NCBI GenBank assembly: GCA_024180945.1
Contig: JAKSGN010000041.1
Coordinates: 1,798,001 to 1,862,000, forward strand
DNA from: Macrophomina tecta
Lineage: Eukaryota; Ascomycota; Dothideomycetes; Botryosphaeriales; Botryosphaeriaceae
Reading direction: 5' to 3'
Length of the DNA stretch: 64,000 nucleotides
The notes beneath the pieces were generated by a model. The model did no database searches. It saw only the letters and a list, made by a program, of their open reading frames with translations, and was not told the DNA's origin. The translations under genes and the position numbers were made by a program. Of the stretch, positions 46,270 through 56,751 are shown piece after piece (position 1 is the first letter of the stretch; every line of letters starts with the position of its first letter).

Positions 46270-48473
46270 ATGGCCCCGGTCCGCCCAGCTCTTAACGGAG
46301 ACTGTTCCACCGCACGGCATCATCGCATGCGCAGACAACTGGAGCAGTGCCTTCGAGTCTCCGCTAATATGGCTGCAGAACCGAGATTACTTCCTTTTGT
46401 CAGGACCCCCTCCGAAGCAATGCGCTCGCCCTCCCCTCTGGCCGGCTCAAAGCGTGACTCCAACGGCGAGGTCCGGGAGGCGAGGACGTGGAAGCGCCAT
46501 ATGATCGAGAACTTCGGCTGCGAGATCGAGACGGGAGAATGCCACCGCCCCATCTGCGTCAACCCACAGCATTTGTTGGTCAATGGCGACACCCACGACG
46601 ACCTCCACCGGCACAAGGCCTGCCTGGTCATCTCCTCCCACCATGACAGCCCGGCATCAGGCCGGCACCTCCTACCTCTGACTACCGAAGTCGCCGATAT
46701 CTGCAAAGAGAGCTCCTGTCATGTTGCCACCCCTCACTCCGCCTCGGACACTCGTTGCGAGGGCATGTTCTGGGACTCGTGTTCCCCCACTTGCTCAGGA
46801 GACGAGGCTTGCCCCATGCCGGATGTGTGCGCGGATCCAGATTGCGACCTGCAGGACGTGTGCTGGGACAATCTTTGCACCCAGGTTGAATGCACTGCCG
46901 AGCCGTGTCCTGACGGCTTGTGCCTGGTGGATGAAGTCTGTTACAAGGAGCCATGCCCCAGAGCCAGTTCCTGCGAACAGACCCAAAACTGCGCACCCCA
47001 TTTTGGAGACCGCATTGACCCTAACATGTACGGCCAAAATTTTGGCCCGGCATGTCAAAACGCAAGCAATCAGCACTTGTGTCAAGAGCTAGAGAATTGG
47101 ATCGCCGCAAACGGTGGCACCACTTCAAATGCTGGCCAACCTTTCCACCACTGCTATAACGCTCATGGCCAAGGAAATTGTCACTGTAACCTGCCACAAT
47201 ACCACTCGAACGGCCACTGCAGTCACCCCCACACATCGTGTTACTCTCTCACTAACTCAATGGGTCGACACGGATCGTCAAGTCTCGATGAGCTTAGCCG
47301 CTTGGCGCAGCTAAACGAGCACATGCTCAACTGCACATTCCCACATGATGCAGCTGGCTCATCCCATTGTACCTCGACGCAGACCTTAGGCGACTCTTCC
47401 ATCGATCGTGGAAGTTTATCCGGAAGCGTTGTGTCTTCCCCTGATCCTCATCTCCCCTTCCGCCCACATCAGCAACAGAATCTCTCCGACTTCTTCAATC
47501 CTTCGGATCTCCGGGAGATGGGCTTCAGAGCTATGGACATATATCCAGAGCCCCCGTCCAAGAAATTTCGAGAGATGGCCCGCTCGGAAAACGCTGCTAG
47601 AACGTTATTCAAATCAAATGATATTCTTCCAGACTTTGGAGTCGCCCAGTCCGTCGAAGAGACCGATCATATCTGTCTCTGGCAGGTGGATCTGAAAGCG
47701 GTAGATGGAGCGCCCAGTATGTGCAACAAGAAGTTCTCTTCTGCGAAAGACCTGGCAGATCACATGAAGGAAGAGCATACGGAGGGCGTGGGTGGCAAGT
47801 ATTGCTGCCAGTGGCTCGGATGTACCTCGAGCACCGACTTCAAGCAATCCGGCAAATTGGCAAGGCATTTTGCCATTCACTCAAAATGTAAGTCTTACAT
47901 AATCTTGGCGTTAGTCAGTACTAAGCGCAGGTAGACAAGAGATTCCAGTGCAAGTATTGCGACAAAAGTTTCAACACAGCGCAGACGCTGGAGAACCATC
48001 ATAACACGCATACTGGCGAGCGTCCTCACGCATGCCATTACGAAGGCTGTACATATGCAGCCGCAACAGCAACCCAACTCAAAGGCCACATTCAAGGCAC
48101 GCATCTCAAGGAGAAGAGATTCCAGTGCAAGCTATGCGACTTTTGTTGCACCGACTCATCGAACCTTACAAAGCATGAAAACGGCGTTCATGGCCGCAAG
48201 GAGTACAGGTGTCCGCATCCTGGCTGCACGGCCCCCGTCACTGGCGAATGGAGTGTCATCCGCAAGCACCTCAAAGAGTCGGGCCACTGCCCTGAATTGC
48301 TGGAAAGCAACTCGCAGGCACAGAAGAAATTCAAGAAAGCGGCAGTGGTCAAAGATCAGTCGGGAGTAATGGCCAACGGACGGAGGGCACCCATCTCCAG
48401 GAACCGGACTAAACGCAGTGAGACGGCAGAACAGAAGGTGAAGAGTGAATCGGTGGAACCTATTACTGCATGA
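46270..48473 (+). CDS. C2H2 zinc-finger transcription factor, Zap1-like
   Basis: Exons 46270-47887 and 47935-48473; 47-nt intron (GTAAGT, branch ACTAAGC, TAG ending 47934); 718 aa. Using TAG rather than the earlier CAG joins HSK-Y-KRFQCKYC, the conserved finger linker; the earlier AG would shift the frame. Zinc fingers from about residue 470: ICLWQVDLKAVDGAPSMCNK with a long first loop; YCCQWLGCTSSTDFKQSGKL; FQCKYCDKSFNTAQTLENHH; ACHYEGCTYAAATATQLKGH; FQCKLCDFCCTDSSNLTKHE; and a last partial finger (YRCPHPGC). A Cys-rich stretch (about 150-250: CEGMFWDSC, CDLQDVCWDNLCTQVEC, CPDGLCLVDEVCYKEPC) precedes them. The finger order and the HSKYK linker resemble yeast Zap1 and Aspergillus ZafA, zinc-deficiency activators. 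Start codon uncertain: ATGs at 46330, 46369 or 46420 are alternatives. Confidence 0.75.
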
Positions 48474-48725
48474 TAGCAGTCAAGAGTGGTTGCAGTGACC
48501 TGAGGAGAGCGTTGCGTTTATCTAATAAGAAGCACCTCATTGGAGCACACGATTTGTTCATGTTTGCTGACGGGAAGACCCAGCTCACGAGCACACTTGG
48601 CAGTTATTATATGTTGACTGCCGCGGAATTAAAAAAAAAAAAATTAAAAAAGAAAAAGTACGACAACATGAAGTTCCGTTCTCATTAGATTATGTATACC
48701 CCAGAGATAGGATAATAGTCAACTC
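48474..48725. other. convergent 3' flank with A-rich tract
   Basis: The A-rich tract at about 48630-48660 lies between the zinc-finger gene and the effector-like gene. No gene seen. Confidence 0.5.
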
Positions 48726-49217
48726 TCAATAATGAGGACAGTAGTTCTCGCTTTGGCCTGCCTTCGGATCGAAGACATCCTTGCATTGGAAGGTGGGATC
48801 AGTGTGGAGGCAGTAGTAGAACCCGGGATTTACTTCATCCCGCGCATAGGCAACACCGATAGCCACGCCAGTAGGTTTACCATCTATAACCACATCTTGC
48901 TGCGAAGGGCGAACATACGGCGTTAGCATCGCGGCTCAGCGTAGATAGTGGTAAAGAAATGGAAGCCTTACAATGTAGTATGGGAGATGAATGTTCGAGC
49001 ATAGTCCGGATGCGATATTGGCGGCCGATTTTTCATAGACGGAGCCTTCCTTTGCGCGGCGAGCTGTCTCTTCGAGCTTATTCTGGGGAATTTCGACGCC
49101 ACCAGGGCAGACAATCTTTTTGGGAAACTTGCAATAGAAATATGCGGAGACGGGGGCGGCAAGCCAGGAAGTGATGCCAAGGACGGTGAGAAGGGTTCTT
49201 GAGGTAGTGACTCTCAT
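48726..49217 (-). CDS. small secreted cysteine-rich protein (effector candidate)
   Basis: Exons (minus) 49217-48972 and 48899-48726; 72-nt intron (GTAAGG at 48971, CGCAG ending 48900). Protein 139 aa. The N-terminal signal peptide (MRVTTSRTLLTVLGITSWLA, cleavage probably after PVSA) is followed by YFYCKFPKKIVCPGG. The mature protein of about 114 aa has six cysteines (YFYCKF, IVCPGG, GLCSN, YYCLHTD, FQCKDV, NYCPHY), enough for three disulfides. The spliced junction reads LPYYI-QDVVIDGKPTGVAIG. A TATAAAT box lies about 100 nt upstream (minus, 49323-49317). I recognise no domain. Small secreted Cys-rich proteins are common among host-interaction effectors, but a secreted antimicrobial or enzyme inhibitor is equally possible. 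Confidence 0.72.
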
Positions 49218-49316
49218 GTCGTGGATCCTGCTTGTGAATTTTTCTTGTCGGATAATAAGGTACGGGCGTGTGTGCGTTGCTGAACGAGAAGCGATGTGAG
49301 ATGGAAAGAAGGATGA

Positions 49317-49323
49317 ATTTATA
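49317..49323 (-). promoter_or_regulatory. TATA box of the effector-like gene
   Basis: The minus strand reads TATAAAT about 100 nt upstream of ATG 49217, a usual distance for a regulated fungal gene. Confidence 0.45.
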
Positions 49324-50044
49324 CTGCAGTGAGACTGTTCACTGATGCCTCTTCTCCTCACTTTCAACCTCGGCTTACCGTCGGAAGTCCCAAGAGCTCT
49401 CTTTTTTCAATAGTACAGTTTCCAAAGATAGTTTCAAGACGGGAGAAATGCTCGCGCGGAAAGTTGCGTTGCCGGCCAGTGGAGAAGTCTAAAGGTAGCC
49501 AAGGCGATGGGCTCGTGAAGCTTAACTTTACACTGACTATAGATAGACACACATCATGGGCTCTCGGATGTATAGAGCATCTCCGAGATGTGGCAGATGT
49601 CAGTGCACAGAGGGACAGAACGGCAAGTTCCAGATCTTTGGGAAAGGCTGGAGGGTAAGTCTGGTGAATGTCAAAGTCGTGGCCGGCGGGATCCAGACCG
49701 GCGGGGCGCAGCGGTGTTGCGCACGTGACCGATGCCGATGTTCGCTTGAAGGCCTGGCTGCACCACCAAACCTACTGGGCCGCCGCCGACTTGTGGCCCC
49801 GCGCCCGCTATCATCAACCTGCTATCTGCCACGATATCCACACGACTCCCTCCAGAACGACGCATCTTCCACGCGCACCTTCCGCCGACCCCGCACGCGC
49901 GATTGATGGCAGCGGCCTCATGATCCGCGTCTTACCGCACCCAACTTGAGCCCGCCGCCATCTCCCACCGTCAGGCACCGTGCCTGGCCATTTCATAACC
50001 GCCCAAACCCCCGACCCCGCGGTCGCCAGCCTCCCGCCCGCACC
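49324..50044. other. divergent intergenic region
   Basis: Upstream region of both the effector-like gene (minus) and the CK2 beta gene (plus). No gene supported. Confidence 0.4.
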
Positions 50045-51196
50045 ATGTCTTCGTCCTCGCAGGTCGCCGAATCTTGGATAACATCCTTTTGCAACCTGCT
50101 CGGCCACGAGTACTTCGCCGAAGTCTCCGAAGACTTCATCGAGGATGACTTCAACCTGACCGGCCTGCAGTCGCAGGTCCCCATGTACAAGGAGGCTCTG
50201 GAGATGATTCTGGACGTCGAGCCCGAGGAGGATGAGGATGACGAAGACGAGGAGGAAGACGATGATGACGACGACGAGATCTTGGGCGACGAGAAACCCG
50301 TCGGCTACCGTCGAAGCGAGCGTCGTCATCTGCGCATGGCCTCCGACCTCAGCGTGATAGAGAGCAGTGCCGAGCTACTGTACGGCCTGATACACCAGCG
50401 CTACATCACCTCGCGCCCGGGCATCCAACAGATGGCCGAAAAGTACGAGCTGCAACACTTTGGTGTGTGCCCGCGTGTGCATTGTAACGGTGCCAAGGTG
50501 CTGCCCGTGGGCTGCAGTGACACCCCTGGCCAGGAAACTGTGAAGCTGTTTTGCCCGAGCTGCCTCGACGTCTACACCCCGCCGAACTCGCGATTCCAGA
50601 CCGTCGATGGCGCCTTCTTTGGAACTACCTTCGGCTGCCTCTTCTTCATGACCTTCCCTGAGCTGGAGATTGGTGCCCCGCGCCCGGATCGCCAGCAGCG
50701 TGACGACCACCACCTCATCCAAGATTCATCCAGTCAGGCGTCCAAGTCTCGCAACGCCTCATCTTCCTCGCTCGCCCCCGGCGGCTTGCCCCCGCAACCT
50801 TCCACCATCAACGGCATCGCATCTTCAAACCTTGCGCCAGGCCTTGGCGACGGCAGTATCTACGAACCTCGCATCTACGGTTTCCGCGTTAGCGAGCGCT
50901 CGCGCAGTGGGCCTCGCATGAAATGGCTGCGCATGCGGCCTGCCGACGTCAATGAGCTGGACGAAGCGCGCCTTTTTCACGAGAAGCGCAGGGAGATGGT
51001 GGAAGACATAGACGAGGAGGATGAGGAGGGAGAGGACAGCACCATGATGGACGCGGCTGCGGAGGGCGTGCCCGTCGCCTCTACACCCAGGAAGAAAGCC
51101 GTCGCGAGGAGAAGACGGACCGCAAATGGAAGCGCGGTAACGGCAGGTGGGAGAGGGAGCCCGATGGATACCAATGGTGTGGGTGAAGGTGGCTGA
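50045..51196 (+). CDS. CKB1: casein kinase 2 regulatory (beta) subunit
   Basis: Single exon, ATG 50045, 383 aa. Residues 1-35 (WITSFCNLLGHEYFAEVSED) are the CK2 beta N-terminus. An Asp/Glu run of more than 20 residues (about 60-78) follows. The core carries SAELLYGLIHQRYITSRPGI and a zinc finger with Cys142, Cys147, Cys170 and Cys173 (CX4C...CX2C spacing as in the family), which forms the dimer interface. GAFFGTTFGCLFFMTFPEL is the family signature, and YGFRVSERSRSGPRMKWLRM is the conserved C-terminal part. A long Ser-rich insert (about 225-280) and a basic tail extend beyond the about 215-aa animal protein; such inserts are usual in filamentous fungi. Role: stabilises and targets the constitutive Ser/Thr kinase CK2. 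Confidence 0.96.
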   Translation: MSSSSQVAESWITSFCNLLGHEYFAEVSEDFIEDDFNLTGLQSQVPMYKEALEMILDVEPEEDEDDEDEEEDDDDDDEILGDEKPVGYRRSERRHLRMASDLSVIESSAELLYGLIHQRYITSRPGIQQMAEKYELQHFGVCPRVHCNGAKVLPVGCSDTPGQETVKLFCPSCLDVYTPPNSRFQTVDGAFFGTTFGCLFFMTFPELEIGAPRPDRQQRDDHHLIQDSSSQASKSRNASSSSLAPGGLPPQPSTINGIASSNLAPGLGDGSIYEPRIYGFRVSERSRSGPRMKWLRMRPADVNELDEARLFHEKRREMVEDIDEEDEEGEDSTMMDAAAEGVPVASTPRKKAVARRRRTANGSAVTAGGRGSPMDTNGVGEGG

Positions 51197-53191
51197 TTCT
51201 TTGGTTGGTGAATAGGATGAACGCAAGCGTCATGACACGGACAGGGGAATGATTCGCTGGTGATTACGACGATCATGGAGTGGAGAAAGGAAGGGAACCA
51301 ATGGAAATGATACGGTGCTGGAGAAAAGGGGGGTTTGTTGTCTTTTTGGCTTATTTTCACAGCCCAGCGGCTGGGCTCTTCTTTTCCTCTTTTCTAGTCC
51401 CTTGCTCTTATCTCTCACACCCCGATGCTCCACGCGGAAATGGGAATTTCTTTCGGGGAAACCCTTCTTACGTGTCTTGCGTTTGAAAGAAGCGACGGAA
51501 CTCTTTTTTTCTGTTTTTTTCCTTTCCCACCTGTAAGCATGACGGCTGCATCATGGCGTTATTCTCTTGTTTCCCCTTTCCCTCCTTTCTCGATCTTGAA
51601 GAAACGCCTGTTCACCTCCTTGCTCCTCCCTTGCTCAACCTTACTAACGCCCGAGAATATCACATCCCCACCCATAACACACTATATCAGACAAAGAGAA
51701 AGAAATCATATGTTTTTAACACTCATTGCTGTTCCCGGGACTGTGCGGCGTTTTGATCAGCCCGCGTTGCGGTTAGTGTCAACGACTTCAATTCTGGCAT
51801 CAGGAGCCTAGCTGTTGCACGTAAGTCTGCAATTCAGGTATGGATATTCAGGTGCTGACTACAGAATAACGAGACGGGCTAGGCTACGCATGAACTTGTG
51901 CATGACTTACCAGAGTATATATGCTATGTAAGCTGATTGGTATATGGAGGCTGCTCTAGTGTATATATGAAAGAAGGTGTGTATAACCATCGACCGGAAC
52001 GATAGACCGTGCACACCGTCTTATTCTTCTTCCTGGTGAAACACGGGCAAACAGAATTAAGACACCGTTGTATGACCTCTCCATAACAAGTACCCCCGCA
52101 CTCCTGGCCGAAACTCTCGCGGACAAAGATGAATGGAACGCCCTCCCAAGCAAATGCCTGCTCGTGAGGATCGCCCCTAGCATCGCCTCCGACCTCGACC
52201 AAACATGGGAAAATAACAGGTGAACGACTGATCTGCAAAACTTCACTGACCAACGCCAGGCCGGCAGTTCCGACATGGGCATGGATTGCACATCTGTGAC
52301 TTCTCAGTGGGGTTTGTTTGGCAGACTTTCCTCGGGTTACAACCAGAGGCGCGGAACCATAAATTCAGGTACGGGTTTATGAGCAAGCTCCAGTAGCTCC
52401 GCCGCCATGCTGGACCACTGATGGTCGCGATGCTTTGCTAAGGCAGCCATTAGGCTCCTGACTCCACGCTCTGCCCGTTCACTTTTGATCTTTCATCCTT
52501 CTCCCGATCTGAATCCTGCCATCCGCATGCCGCACAGTCGCGTCTGCCTTCCGCAGCATCTTGCCCACTTGAAATGAATTCTGCATGGAGGCTTTCTTCG
52601 TTTGTTTGGTCTATTGAGTCTCCCAGCAGCGTTCAGTGCTCTGATTGGCGGTCCGGGCGGCTTTTGATTGGCGGGTCAATGGTAGGCTAAGCACACGTAT
52701 GATAACCGCCAATAAGCCAAACTAAGCCGACAACAGTCTTTAACGTCTCTTAACCGCAACTAGCACGTCACAGCGTAACTTTCGTAAGGGGGTCGAGCCT
52801 TTTTTTTGGTCTGCGAGTTGATTGGATCAGCCCTGCTTCCGGGTTCAGCCCGCACTTTAACTTTCCAAGTGCCGTGGCTGACACCTATGATATTGCTTTT
52901 CCCGTATCTGGATCCGTCTGGTTGCTGTTGATTGGTCTCGGTTCAGTGATCGCCTTTGCTGTATGATGAGATCAAAAGAGGCAGCCGGGCTAAACAATAC
53001 ATACTTTGAACGGGTTCTCTGCTAAGTACAGTCTGAGCAACAGGGTAGCTCTAGCAGATGCAACAAGCTTGTGGTTTTATTTTTGGGGTCGAAACGACGG
53101 GTAGAAAACTATCCAAGCTAGAGTCTTATAATATCATCCATCCCACTTGCAGCGTTCACAAATCTCCCTTCGCATCTTCGGGCTATTTACC
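51197..53191. other. 2-kb gene-free interval with CCAAT cluster
   Basis: No gene supported. The ORF at 51924-52253 (minus) is Cys-bearing but has no in-frame ATG start. The stretch 52.6-52.95 kb, upstream of the MFS gene, holds five CCAAT/ATTGG boxes, annotated separately. A T-run occurs at 52801-52807. Confidence 0.5.
52644..52935 (+). promoter_or_regulatory. cluster of five CCAAT boxes
   Basis: ATTGG or CCAAT occurs at 52644-52648, 52667-52671, 52709-52713, 52821-52825 and 52931-52935, 260-550 nt upstream of the MFS start codon at 53192. The CCAAT-binding HAP complex is the likely reader in Ascomycetes. This is sequence-based inference. Confidence 0.45.
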
Positions 53192-54570
53192 ATGGGGAAA
53201 TCTTCGCAAAATTCAAGTGAGACGGTCCTTTCGGAGCCTGAGAGCTTCGAATTGTCAGCATCTCCGATACCCAATCCGCCACCCGATGGCGGGCTGCAGG
53301 CATGGCTACAAGTATTGGGTGCGCATCTTCTTTTCTTCAGCTCTTCGTAAGATACACCCCGATCCTTATGATTTCCCGCAAATACTCACGATCTTCAGGG
53401 GCATTGTCAGTGCCTTCGGGGCGTTCCAGACATTTTATGAGTCGCATTATCTGACATCTAGTTCCCCATCCGCAATATCGTGGATAGGGACCATCCAAGG
53501 CTTCCTGCTCATTGTAAATATCCCCAACAAGCGCATCTTCAACTTACTGACATTAGCAGGTTATTGGTGCTTTCACCGGGCCCGTTTACGATTCCGGCTA
53601 CCTTCGCACACTCATCAATACAGGAGCTTTCTTGATAACCTTTGGGCTTCTCATGGCCAGCGTATCCACGGAATACTATCAAATGCTTCTTTCCCTTGGT
53701 ATCTGTACCGGTCTTGGCTGTGGCTGTCTTTTCATCCCAAGTGTGGCCGTCGCCGCAACATACTTCAGCAGCAAAAGAGCCATCGCCACAGGCCTTGCCG
53801 CAGCGGGTGGAAGTATTGGAGGCATCATCTTCCCCATCGTCTTCCGGCTTCTTATCGAAGAAGTTGGTTACGGATGGACGACCCGGGTTATGGCGTTCAT
53901 CGTACTCACCACTCTATCCGTCTCACTCCTTGTGCTACGGCCGCGCGCCCTGCCAGCCAAGAAGCGCGCCCTGGTCGACACTAGAGCCCTTCAAGACTTC
54001 CCATTCATTCTCTTCAGTTTCGCACTCTTCTTCATGTTCATCGGTCTCTACGTCCCTTTCTTTTATATCCCCAGCTTTGCACGAGATCGTCTAGGCAACA
54101 CCATCTCCGACAATTTCTCTTTCTATATCCTCTCCATCATGAACGCTTCCTCCGTCCTCGGTCGCATCATACCCAATCTCCTAGCAGATCGCTTCGGCTC
54201 ATTCAGCATTCTCATCCCATCCACGCTCATCACCTCCGCTCTTGCGTTTGCTTGGATTGGTATCGACAGCGTCGCTAGCATCGTCGTGTTCTGCGTGCTC
54301 TACGGGTTCTTTTCCGGTGCTATAGTGTCACTTCCGGGTACGGCAATAGTCATGTTCTGTCCCGACTTGAGCACCATTGGAACGCGCATGGGCATGTCCT
54401 TCGGCTTTGCCGGATTTGGTCTTCTGATCGGCAGTCCGATTGGTGGGCGGTTGCTCCAGGCTGAAGAGGATTATAGCGGCCTTCAGGCGTGGAGTGGAGC
54501 TACTGTCGCGGGCAGTTGTATGATATTGTCCCTAGCGTTGCTCATGCATTCCCGCGCATTGAAGGCTTGA
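53192..54570 (+). CDS. monocarboxylate-type MFS transporter (Mch-like)
   Basis: Exons 53192-53346, 53399-53513 and 53560-54570; introns 52 and 46 nt; 1281 nt, 426 aa. The pre-TM1 motif PPPDGGLQAWLQVLGAHLLF is diagnostic of the fungal MCT/Mch family (DGG-x-AW). Splicing restores SSSGIVSAFGAFQTFYESHY and LLIVIGAFTGPVYDSGYLRT. About 12 hydrophobic segments follow, including FIPSVAVAATYFSSKRAIAT and GLAAAGGSIGGIIFP. The GLAAAGGSIGG stretch matches the conserved TM5 signature. These proteins move monocarboxylates, riboflavin or other small molecules over the plasma or vacuolar membrane; many in filamentous fungi have unknown substrates. ATG 53192 is the start because it opens the conserved N-terminus. 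Confidence 0.88.
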
Positions 54571-55613
54571 GGGTCATGAGGACCTTGCCTGGCATACCTG
54601 CTGCTCGAGGACCACCGTGACGCGGTGGGGCGCGCGCTGCGGTCGGGGAGACTGTACCGTGCTCAAAATAGGGAGGGTGCGCCCTGCTCGCACAGTTTGT
54701 GCGGGTGAAGGGGTACCGGACGCTGGGCGTCGTGCGGATGGCGCGGCGGCTGCGAGGCCTTAGGCAGTCGACAAAGCGGCATAGCTCGCAGCGCGCAAAG
54801 TTTTACTCGTGTCGGTGCTTGGTGCTGTGCTTGGTTATAGTAGTGAGCGGGTCACAGAGTTGCCAGCAGCCGGTGTAACGTTTGTGACGTAGGGGTTTAT
54901 GGGCGCGGCGGACGGATCGGAAATACGAATAACACCATAAATGCCTTTATAAGAGGATATCGTTCTTAGAAACTTTTGGTTGTCGGAGGCGCTGGCCCAG
55001 AGGCCAAAAGGTGATGCCTAGCGGGAAGGGGGGCACTATTGAAAAAGACGGCCAACAAAGCTCTTGAACAAGCTTCCGCGATGATGGTCGGAGTAAGGAA
55101 GCAAATCCTTGTACATAACATATCATGGGTGAAGGGCGAGAAAGGATACTTGAGTTCTCCTTAGACATGTAATTTGCAAGGGCGAGACTGTGGAGAGTTT
55201 TTTTTTTTTTTTTTCACACTTATAGGTTCGGCGGTCAGAGGCTGAAGTGGCTTCACGAGCTACAGGGTTTCCACCGAACTGAACGGCATATTCAAGAGGT
55301 TGCAGCGCTCAAAATTTACTTATTTGTTTTGTTTTGTTTTCTTTGTGGTTAAGCGCGTAAATACATGTAAAATTGATCTTGATCCGCCGTCCTACACTGG
55401 ACGCCAATGCGATATGTACGTAGAATGAGATTGATACAGCTGAAAAAGGAAAAAAAGTAAACAATTTGATACCCTGTTTCCGCCGCCGACCGTCCATCAA
55501 CCGTACCTCAAATGCTTTCTTCAATGTTTGCGATGTCGGCCGGAGAAGGGATATAAAAGCCCATGTCGTCGATGCATGCAGCTGCAGGGCACTGGAAGCA
55601 CGGTGTCCTTCGC
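54571..55613. other. convergent intergenic region with T-run
   Basis: Between the MFS gene (plus) and the AA9 gene (minus). A run of about 17 T occurs at 55198-55214. A frame at 55508-55696 (minus, Cys-rich) overlaps the AA9 C-terminus and is discussed as a finding. No independent gene supported. Confidence 0.45.
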
Positions 55614-56596
55614 TTAGTCTTCACGCAGAGAGTCCCTGAAGGAGCGACTGTTACGGGGCAGCTTAACGCGGCTGCAAGAGAACGTTTCCTCAGCACTGGG
55701 ATCGGCGCTGGCGGTATCTATGCTGCTTGCGGTTGTGGTGTTACCGCTGCTGCTCCCACTGTTGCCCCCAGTCCAGACAGAAGGACCAGGCATAGGGTAT
55801 GGCTTGTAGCCACCGTAGATACTGAAATTGAATGACTCGTCGGTGCTCTTGTACGCTCCAGGGAACTTGACGGTGGGACCAGGTACACCATTGCCACCCC
55901 CGGTAACCTTGACCTGGGCACAGCTGCAGAGAGTCAGATTATACTTCTTCTTGCCGGATAAGGTGCTGAAGAGCTTACCCATAGTAGAACTCGGCTTCAC
56001 CAACATGAGCTCCATGAACGGCTGTACAAATGTCAGTCAAGTGGTCAAATAAGTAGGAACAGAAGTGGAAACTTACCGACATGCTCAGCGCGGAGCAGAT
56101 ATTCTCCGTCAGGGGTGTCGGCGGGAATGGTGAACTCGATACGATCTTTGTCCCAAGTGCACCAGGCATCACGCGTAAAGTCCCCATTCTGATTGCAGAC
56201 ACTTTCCTCAAAAATCTTGAACCATTCTCCGTCTCCTTCATAGGAGTTCGCGGCGGAAGGCGCTTTGGACATGTAGACAAGAGCAGCGCCAGGATGTTGC
56301 ATAGTAGCTCCAACGGCAAGCTTCATGGCAAGCTTCGACCCAGCCTTGACCTCGGCGGTTCCAGTTGAACCGGCAAACGTGAAAGCCCCCTTATTGCAGC
56401 GAAAGTCGTCCATATCAGGTGTCATGTCGTCACGGGTATTTTTCCACTTGGTCGGGTTGTACTTGGCTTGGCGAGTGTTGGACCGGACGTATTGCATGCT
56501 TTGCGTTTCCTGGCCATCAATGACGAGGGTATCGAAGAAGTAGTGAGCTGAGACAAGAGGCGCAAGGGCCGCAATAGTGAATTGGGAGAATTTCAT
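55614..56596 (-). CDS. secreted lytic polysaccharide monooxygenase, AA9
   Basis: Exons (minus) 56596-56077, 56021-55979 and 55923-55614; two 55-nt introns; 873 nt, 290 aa. The signal peptide ([17 protein letters not shown]) ends directly before His18, the N-terminal His of the copper histidine brace ([11 protein letters not shown]). The second copper His lies in [16 protein letters not shown], and the axial Tyr in EAEFYYGCAQVKV (rebuilt by splicing [23 protein letters not shown]). The conserved Cys pair (SVCNQNG ... GCAQV) is present. The usual Gln of the QFY motif reads Glu here. After about residue 225 comes a Gly/Ser/Thr-rich tail without a cellulose-binding module. Role: oxidative cleavage of cellulose or related beta-glucans outside the cell. 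A TATATAAG box lies about 150 nt upstream (minus, 56751-56744). The extreme C-terminus is less certain. Confidence 0.9.
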
Positions 56597-56743
56597 CTTG
56601 CCAGCGATGATAGTGAAGGTAGGTCAACGAATGGTGGGTAGAAAGAGAGAAGGCTACGGGCTAGCCGCAAATGCAGATAATGTGAAGAGAATGAATGTGA
56701 GAACCTGAGCTGAAGAAGCAAATCTTTCAAGCAAAGGTCGTGG

Positions 56744-56751
56744 CTTATATA
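56744..56751 (-). promoter_or_regulatory. TATA box of the AA9 gene
   Basis: The minus strand reads TATATAAG about 150 nt upstream of ATG 56596. Confidence 0.45.

Noticed and set aside
51924..52253. Minus-strand ORF with Cys-rich middle (QECGGTCYGEVIQRCLNSVC)
   Set aside because: No in-frame ATG; the frame opens only with TTG and I found no upstream exon with a start codon. Could be reconsidered with RNA data.
53058..53984. 308-codon plus-strand ORF overlapping the Mch-like gene
   Set aside because: It runs in a different frame, crossing both introns; the transporter frame carries the conserved motifs.
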